DNA of 64,000 nucleotides from Paragorgia papillata (taxonomy: Eukaryota; Cnidaria; Anthozoa; Scleralcyonacea; Coralliidae), in contig JAWNZC010000314.1 of assembly GCA_035771165.1 (NCBI GenBank), forward strand, positions 5,212,001 through 5,276,000, read 5' to 3'. The notes beneath the pieces are model-generated. The model made no database searches. It saw only the letters and a list, made by a program, of their open reading frames with translations, and was not told the DNA's origin. Numbering within the stretch: position 1 is the first letter of the stretch; each line of letters begins with the position of its first letter. Positions 11,325 through 64,000 of the stretch are shown here, piece after piece. The translations under genes were made by a program, and so were the position numbers.

Positions 11325-11397
11325 CGTATCGTGGTCTGAACTGTGTCGTATGGCGGCTGCTTAAAGCGCCTTTGATATGCCTCGACACAGCCACATT
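11325..11397 (+). mobile_element. 5S-SINE 3' fragment
   Basis: Matches the 3' body of the SINE at 2527-2875 (GTGGTCTGAACTGTGT ... GATATGCCTCGACACAGCCA) without the 5S head. Confidence 0.75.
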
Positions 11398-12917
11398 GAA
11401 AAATCCTTAGGAGTAATTTGATTGTAAAGATACACGTTTGATGTATTCTAATTAAAGACCTTTAAATTACGTTTCTAAATTCAGAAGTTCATTACGAAGT
11501 TCGATTTGAAGTTCTAATGTTCGATTTGTAGTTCAGCTTTGCACCATTCTTTAGTTACGCAGTTGGTAATTTGGAATTGCAGAATGATTAACTGATTAAC
11601 AACATACTTTCCAAAAGAAATCGTATCAAAAGAAAGTCTGTTCGACCGAAGATTTTCCGTAAAGGTGAACTTAGAATCGGACATTTGAAAATCAAATCGA
11701 ACTTCGTAATGAACTTCTGAATTTAGAAACGTTATTTGATACTTGGCAACGAACTTCCAAACCGCGCGTTGAAAAGTGAGCTGAAATCGACAATAATTAA
11801 AAAACAAAAAAAGATGCTAAGTACTAAGTGGGATGACTGGAAAAGAGGCTATACGCCAATTAGATTTAATATATATGAAATATTTATTTCTCAAATAAAC
11901 GCCGCCTACCGCTTATACAATTATATTGTACAAGTAATAATACAATAAACTGCTTTTTAAAAGGTTTTAAATAACCGTTTTTAATAACCGCTATATGCAA
12001 ATCTGGAGTTGCGAACGATAATGGCCAGAAAGTAGAATCAAGTTGTACTATGTCTGTGTTTGTATATAACAATTACAGCAACTTGTCTCGCAAACGATTT
12101 TGACTATAGCACAACATGTTACATGAGCAAAGTGAAAAAGTGGTAAACTGCTGAGATTAGTTTTGATAACGAAATACTGCATGACGTTTCGAGCGAAGTC
12201 CATCATCTTACTTTGATTAAGGGCTCCGCATGAAACGTCAGTATTTCGTTATCAAAACTACGATCGTCGCCGAACATTGGCCGAAGATTGGCGAATCATG
12301 CACATGATCCGATAGGACGATGGAAAATCGAAATTTGGTCGTGGGCCAATCTACACACATACGGCGAAGATATCGATCGCGGCAACGTCTTCACTGGATC
12401 GTTTCCCGGGTGGGAACGAGATTGGTCGTGGGCATAAAGAGATAGATAGATAGATAGAAAGTTCCCTGCACGATGACATAATGCCTGCTTTATCAGGCAG
12501 ACACAAAAATCATCCCTGATCGTCCCAGACGAGTGGTTTCAGTGACCACACATGTCGTAAGAATCTCCGATCGTCGGCGACTGTCTGGGATGCATTTTCC
12601 AAATAGAAATGACTCCGATTCTTGCGATGCTTCCGTTCAGATCGGCGAAAGTCTGGGGCGTTACTGCAACCATGTTGAACCCTTGTCGTAACAATCCCAG
12701 ACGATCGGGTACAGGAAAAATCCCCGATTTTTACGATTCTTACGACAAGTGAGAACCAGGCTCAAGGTTCATGCAACTTGACTCGCAACAACTACGTTGC
12801 CACCGTAATTGGCACTGCGACACAAGTTGCAGGAGAAATTGTGAGTTAAGTAAAATAGCTCGAAGAATATTTATAGTCAATTCTCATATCCGAGCTAGCA
12901 TATCTGTTTCTTCTCTT
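11398..12917. other. Repeat-rich intergenic stretch, no gene seen
   Basis: Contains a foldback at about 11466-11735 (GAAGTTCATTACGAAGTTCG and its complement), a TTTTGATAACGAAATACTG hairpin at about 12155-12258, a patch of CGATCGTCG-type short palindromes at 12260-12770, and a SINE-like end at 12840-12915 (AAATAGCTCGAAGAA). No exon recognised. Confidence 0.5.
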
Positions 12918-13300
12918 AACTCGTAAAATTGTAATAGAAGATCCTTTACAATTTTTTCGTATCTTTCTTCGTTTTCAAGATATTTCAATTTGTTTGATAT
13001 GTAAATGAATGGTCTCTGACGTCAGGTGTGGGGTAAAATATTTTCACATGTAGGAAAACCAGTTATATCTCTAAGTTTGTTCAGCGAAATCATTTGAAAC
13101 TGTGCACATAAAAACTCCTTACGACGCTGAACATTTCATGTTAGATATGTAAGTGATTTTGCTCTGTATGAAAATATTTTACCCCACACCTGACGTCAGA
13201 GACCATCTCATTTACATATCAAACAAAATGAAATATCTTGAAAACGCAGAAAGATACGAAAAAATTGTAAAGGATCTTCTATTACAATTTCACGAGTTCT
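12918..13300. mobile_element. Long-TIR foldback MITE, family C
   Basis: Arms of about 130 bp are inverted (TTGTAATAGAAGATCCTTTA and complement), with CCCCACACCTGACGTCAGAG facing its complement. The element at 33895-34335 shares the AAATATCTTGAAAAC-type and GATATGTAAATG-type segments. Confidence 0.85.
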
Positions 13301-13547
13301 TTCAAATGAAACAAACTTAATTTTTATTGCCAATACCCTTTAACAACAAGAACTATATACATAACGACTTCTATTCTTATTTATACAATACTCTGGTTGC
13401 TATGCGTGTTTTCATTGGTCGTTGCCCATGATCTATTAGAGGACAGATACATGGACACGTCAGCTGACTTGCTTTTTTCTTTCTTCATGCCCCAAAATCC
13501 AACAAGAGTTTTGATAAAAACCTTTTAAATTTTTGTATTGTACAAAA

Positions 13548-13710
13548 CAAATAGATTCCATTTTTTGTTGTCTGTTCAGTTATAGATGCATAGAAGACGT
13601 CACAACGTGGTCAGAACTAAGTAAGCCACTTTTTTGTTGTTACCACGTTGTGACGTCATCTGTGCATCTATAACTGAACAGACAACGGCAGAAATGGAAT
13701 CTATTTGTTA
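13548..13710. mobile_element. Foldback MITE (ACAAATAGATTCCATTT ends)
   Basis: Inverted arms of about 65 bp with internal GACGTCACAACGTGGT facing its complement. It lies just past the helicase stop codon, in the likely 3' flank. Confidence 0.8.
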
Positions 13711-13801
13711 ATTACATGTTCGCATTTTCAATAAATATCATTAACAAAACATGGTACTGAACGTTTTTGGTTATAAACATGTCTTTCAGATGCGAAAAGC
13801 T

Positions 13802-51593
<37,792 letters not shown>

Positions 51594-52849
51594 TCTCTTT
51601 CACTCTTTAAATATAATGGGATCGTCGACTACCAATTATTAAAGCACTGCCATTCTGCCAACGGCCCAACACTGCTAGACTGCCTCTTCTATTCGGCGGG
51701 CGTATTCGCCAGTTAAACACATTTTCCAGCTCCAAATAGCACTGCTTTCGTCTAAACTTTGTTTAAATTCTACTTTCTTCTTCTGCGGTATTTCAAACTT
51801 GTTTCAGAACGAAAAATGGCCAAGAATATTTGGACACACTTGACTTTAGCAACTCTCCGCCATTTTATTGGCGGCCTGGACTGGCGCTTTGCATCCACTG
51901 TTTGCATCCGCACCACCCGGAAGCGGGAAAAGTCTGCAAGTGCTTGATAAAGGGCTCCTCTCAAAACGTCAGCTTTCCGTTCAGTAAAATCTCGGCAGTT
52001 TACCACATTTTCACTTTGCTCATTCTACTTTTTTACAATTTTACTTGCCAAGTTTTAATATTTCCCGCCAATCTCGTTCCCAGTAGTCGCGGTGATGCGC
52101 TCGCTCGGGTTCTGGCAACGACGGGGGTGGGGCAGGAGACGGAGGTGGGCCGGGGGTGTGGTGATATTAATATTGTTTTATATATTGGTTTCTCAACAGT
52201 TAAAACACAAGCAGCCGTCTATAAAGCAGCCGTCTATAAAGCGGCCGTCTATAAGCAGCCGTGTTTTATCAGATATAAAACACGAGGCGATAAAACACGA
52301 GGTGATAAAACACGAGGTGATAAAGCACGAGGCGATAAAGCACGAGGCGATAAAACACGAGGTGATAAAACACGAGGTGATAAAACACGAGGTGATAAAA
52401 CACGAGGTGATAGCCGCGAGTTAATTTAGATCCGATACACTCTCCTCCGCAGAGGCTTTTAGCTATATTTACCACTGAATTATTAGTAATCAATGGATAA
52501 CTAGGGATAGTGGAGGATATACTGAATTATTAGTAATCAATGGATAACTAGGGATAGTGGAGGATATATTACGTAATCACGGTAATCAAATTAAATTTCA
52601 GGCTCTGCGGAGGAGAGTGGATCCGATATAACCACAGATAATTTACACGTGGTACAAGGTTTTTCAAGGCTTAAAACCTAAATGTACACCGTGATTTAAT
52701 ATAAACCCCACAAAAATATTGTAAAGTACAGGATTGCAGAGATTTAATTGTTTTGCTTATAAATAATTAATTGTTTTAAACTGATAGTCTAAAATAAATT
52801 ATGATATTATATTATATTGGATAGCTGAGTGAGTCAGATTCGAAGCTGG
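51594..52849. promoter_or_regulatory. Intergenic region between head-to-head helicase and ALDH genes
   Basis: The helicase ATG (51593, minus) and first seen ALDH exon (about 52850, plus) are 1.26 kb apart, so both promoters could lie here. The region also holds a GATAAAACACGAGGT 15-bp array (52263-52415), CAGCCGTCTATAAAG units (52200-52260) and a 50-bp tandem duplication (52471-52568) inside inverted CTCTCCTCCGCAGAG ends (52428-52632). No core promoter motif could be fixed. Confidence 0.4.
52263..52415. repeat. 15-bp tandem repeat (GATAAAACACGAGGT)
   Basis: About ten copies with AAAAC/AAAGC and GGT/GGC variants. Confidence 0.92.
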
Positions 52850-53336
52850 CAGGCGGATTTGTTGACTATTGAAAACTTTATCGGCGGTCAGTTTGTCGAG
52901 TGTGAAAAGCATATCGATAGCTATGATCCATCAGTTGGACGAGTGCATGCTCGTATACCAGACAGTGGGAAAAAAGAAATTGATTCGGCTGTAAATGCTG
53001 CGAAGAAAGCTTTTGAAAGGTAATTGTCACGAGATCTACACTGTACAGTCTCTCTGCAGTTTTGAATTTACACAAGCTTACAGGTATTCCGTGTTCGTTT
53101 TTATACTCAATAGTTATTGGATTTTCTCACTTTAGTTGGTCCAAAACAACACCAAAGCAGAGATCAGAAGTTATGACCAAGATCGCAGATATACTAGAAT
53201 CACGTATTCACGAGTTCGCCAAAGCTGAATCAAAGGACCAAGGCAAACCTGTGTGGTTGTCTCAAGCAATCGATATTCCGCGAGCCGTGCTGAATTTTAG
53301 ATCATTTGCTGCAGCTATTCAAAATTTGGTGAATAA
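52850..53336 (+). CDS. ALDH8A1: ALDH8A1-like aldehyde dehydrogenase, N-terminal exons only
   Basis: Exon A (about 52850-53019) encodes ENFIGGQFVE...DSYDPSVGRV...NAAKKAFE; exon B (53136-53336) encodes SWSKTTPKQRSEVMTKIADI...AESKDQGKPV...DIPRAVLNFRSFAA. They join in phase with good splice sites (GAAAG|GTAATT, CTTTAG|TTGG, AATAA|GTAAGT). The match to the first ~115 residues of ALDH8A1 (2-aminomuconate-semialdehyde dehydrogenase, cytosolic, NAD-dependent) is strong. No in-frame ATG precedes exon A, so a start exon or splice acceptor (CTGGCAG|GCG) is implied. No exon for the Rossmann fold or catalytic Cys is recognisable before the oppositely oriented kinase gene begins at 55296. Truncated copy, or a gene whose next intron spans the kinase gene. 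Confidence 0.85.
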
Positions 53337-53937
53337 GTAAGTGGTTAGTGGACACTGGTGATGGTTTCGTGGACCCCACAGGCCACTGTTTAATTGTTGT
53401 CTAATTGTTAAATGATACACTTGGGAAGTTGGGAGAGCACTCTAAAATCTAGAGTTGGTCGAGGCGATACGCTTTTCTCGTGCTCTCCCAACTTCGCGCG
53501 CATCATAACTCGAGCTTGCAATTGCATGGAGCAGGCCAAACCATGAAGCATTTCTTAATTATCCCGACGCAGAACGCGTCATTTTGATGCGCAGTCGAGA
53601 TCACAAACTCGATTTTGTGTAATCTAAGTTCCTCTTGAGTTGCTTTTAGATCAGTGATAGCCAATCATCAAACGATATTCATACCATGTGACACCTATCA
53701 TGGGTTTACACATTCCTCTCACGGAACCAGAATGACAGAGAAAATATTAGGATAGCACTACATTCATTACTATACATCCCCTTTATGTCCTCTCTTGATC
53801 TTTTCGTCGTGTTTACATTCATCACTCTGTGTGTGAATATTTTCTGTTAATTGAATACAAAACAGTGTCAAATGTTATAGTTGTGGTAGATTCCTGTATC
53901 ACAATTGACAGTATCGAAAACTCAACTAACTTTATAT
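53337..53937. other. No exon seen; foldback at 53418-53505
   Basis: GGGAAGTTGGGAGAGCACTC faces CGTGCTCTCCCAACTTC. A relative lies at 60680-60770. No continuation of the dehydrogenase. Confidence 0.5.
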
Positions 53938-54290
53938 ATATTTATACTCCACTGGATAACCTTATCGGTCATATCTAAATTGTTCTCCCTGGAGATCCAG
54001 TAAGGGCCATCCTCTCATCGGTCTAGTGTTACTACAGGAGGAAACTAGAGTAAACTAACTTTATTTATACTGGATAACCCTATCGGTCATATCTTAACTG
54101 TTCTCCCTAGAAGTCTAGTAAGGGCCATTCCTCATTGGTCTAGCGTTACTAAAGGAGGAACCCAGAGTAAACTAACTTTATTTATACTGGATAACCCTAT
54201 CAGTCATATCTAAACTGTTCTCCCTAGAGGTCCAGTATAAGGACCATCCCTCACTGGTCCAGTGTAACCACAGGAAGAAACCAGAGTTGA
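53938..54290 (-). repeat. Three tandem copies of a SINE 3' tail
   Basis: A ~120-bp unit (TTTATACTGGATAACCCTAT ... TACTACAGGAGGAAAC) repeats three times. It is the complement of the 3' part of the tRNA-SINE at 57552-57850. Confidence 0.88.
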
Positions 54291-54292
54291 CT

Positions 54293-54393
54293 CTTTCCTG
54301 TCCGAATCGGTCTTTGGTATTTTATTCTGGCTAACGCCAGACGATTTTATTCACCTCTGGGAAAGCCCACGGACAGGAATGAGTTATAAACTC
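54293..54393. mobile_element. ~100-bp MITE carrying the 25-bp repeat core
   Basis: GACTCTTTCCTGTCCGAATC ... GGACAGGAATGAGTTA, with TGGCTAACGCCAGACGATTT in the middle. A partial second copy starts at 54399. Confidence 0.8.
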
Positions 54394-55295
54394 TCTAACT
54401 CTTTCCTTCCGAATCGGTCTTTGGAATGAATCGAGATTACCATAAGTTTTAGTTCGCAAGTGCAGTGCTGCCCCAAAGCCAAATGAATACTGATATGTTT
54501 CAAAACTCCAATAAGCCCTGTAGATTAGTATTTTCGTTGGGGCTAGGTTTATAAACATTTAAGAGAGATATTATTTAGGAAGATTAGCAACGCTTTTCTA
54601 ATCCATCTTTTTTTTCTACAATACCTATAATTATGATGACTTTATTTGTACTCTATTACGGTACTAATACCGGAGTCAAACGTCAAACTTTTCAAGAACT
54701 CAATGCAAATGAACTTAAACAAACAAGACGTCTGGATCAGGCCTTCATTCGGGCTACTGGCGAAGTGCTGGCGCATACTTCACATTGGTGAACTTACAAC
54801 ATGCCTCACTCCATCACACGGCTAACAACTCACCAGAAGTATGAATAGTAGCGGAAGTAAAAATGCCAAATCGTGACACCCAAAAAGGAAGAAAACAACA
54901 ACAAAAAACTCAGCCGAAACCCAGACTCGGCCTACCACAGATAGCCCGAGTAAAAATGTCTCCAATTTTCTTATGAGTTTGACTCATTAAAAGTTTGACG
55001 TTTGACACGGGTCTAAGATAGTAAGATACGATCAGCTATTATTTTTAAAAATCTTGTAAGGGAAGGTTTAGGGCTAGAATAACGGTTAGGATTTCTATAG
55101 GTAGGCGGGCCTAATGTTTAGGATGCAACAGGGCTAATTAGGGTCAGTGTTAGTGTAATTTAAGATTAGTATTTATAAAAATGTTAACATCCCATTGGAG
55201 TTATTGTGTTGTGTGATACCAGTAAGACAAGTTTGTGCGAAAACGGCTCCGATCTCTGATCAGTGAGCAAACAGGATCCTGAGATCTGTCAACTA
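54394..55295. other. No gene seen; 3' flank of the kinase gene
   Basis: Unremarkable AT-rich sequence downstream of the kinase stop (55296, minus strand). TTTGACGTTTGAC-type inverted segments lie at 54677 and 54990. No exon recognised. Confidence 0.4.

Positions 55296-64000
<8,705 letters not shown>

Overview
The window is metazoan genomic DNA: genes are cut into many small exons with GT-AG introns, and introns and intergenic space are packed with SINEs, foldback/MITE elements and microsatellites. Gene content (ZGRF1-type helicase, receptor tyrosine kinase, ALDH8A1-type dehydrogenase, HIF1AN-type JmjC protein) and the 5S-rRNA- and tRNA-derived SINEs suggest a marine invertebrate, perhaps a cnidarian; that placement is a weak inference. 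No bacterial, viral or CRISPR feature was seen.

Layout. (1) About 164-2326, minus strand: three phase-compatible exons of a JmjC protein resembling factor-inhibiting-HIF, with an N-terminal hydrophobic leader; the catalytic exons lie left of the window. (2) 2.4-13.8 kb: no gene recognised; a 5S-SINE, several foldback elements, SINE inverted pairs and a 1.3 kb array of a 25-bp repeat. (3) 13802-51593, minus strand: a ZGRF1-like SF1 helicase that can be read from ATG to stop through 42 coding exons (1421 codons plus stop, every junction phase-compatible). It has an N-terminal DUF2439 domain, a disordered middle, a GRF zinc finger, a complete UPF1-like helicase core and an acidic tail. Its introns hold about a dozen long tandem arrays and at least ten transposable elements, several with readable target-site duplications. 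(4) 52850-53336, plus strand: two exons of an ALDH8A1-like aldehyde dehydrogenase, head-to-head with the helicase gene, with no later exon recognisable. (5) 55296-64000, minus strand: nine exons of a receptor tyrosine kinase, from the glycine-rich loop to the stop codon; its extracellular part lies right of the window.

The genes do not form an operon or one pathway. ZGRF1 homologues act in replication-fork and crosslink repair; the kinase is a signalling receptor; ALDH8A1 works in kynurenine/retinal metabolism; the JmjC protein is probably a 2-oxoglutarate hydroxylase. The most distinctive content is the helicase gene's architecture (21-36 bp exons, one GC-AG intron, a SINE touching a 5' splice site, a microexon beside a G-run array) and the record of nested transposition and repeat seeding.
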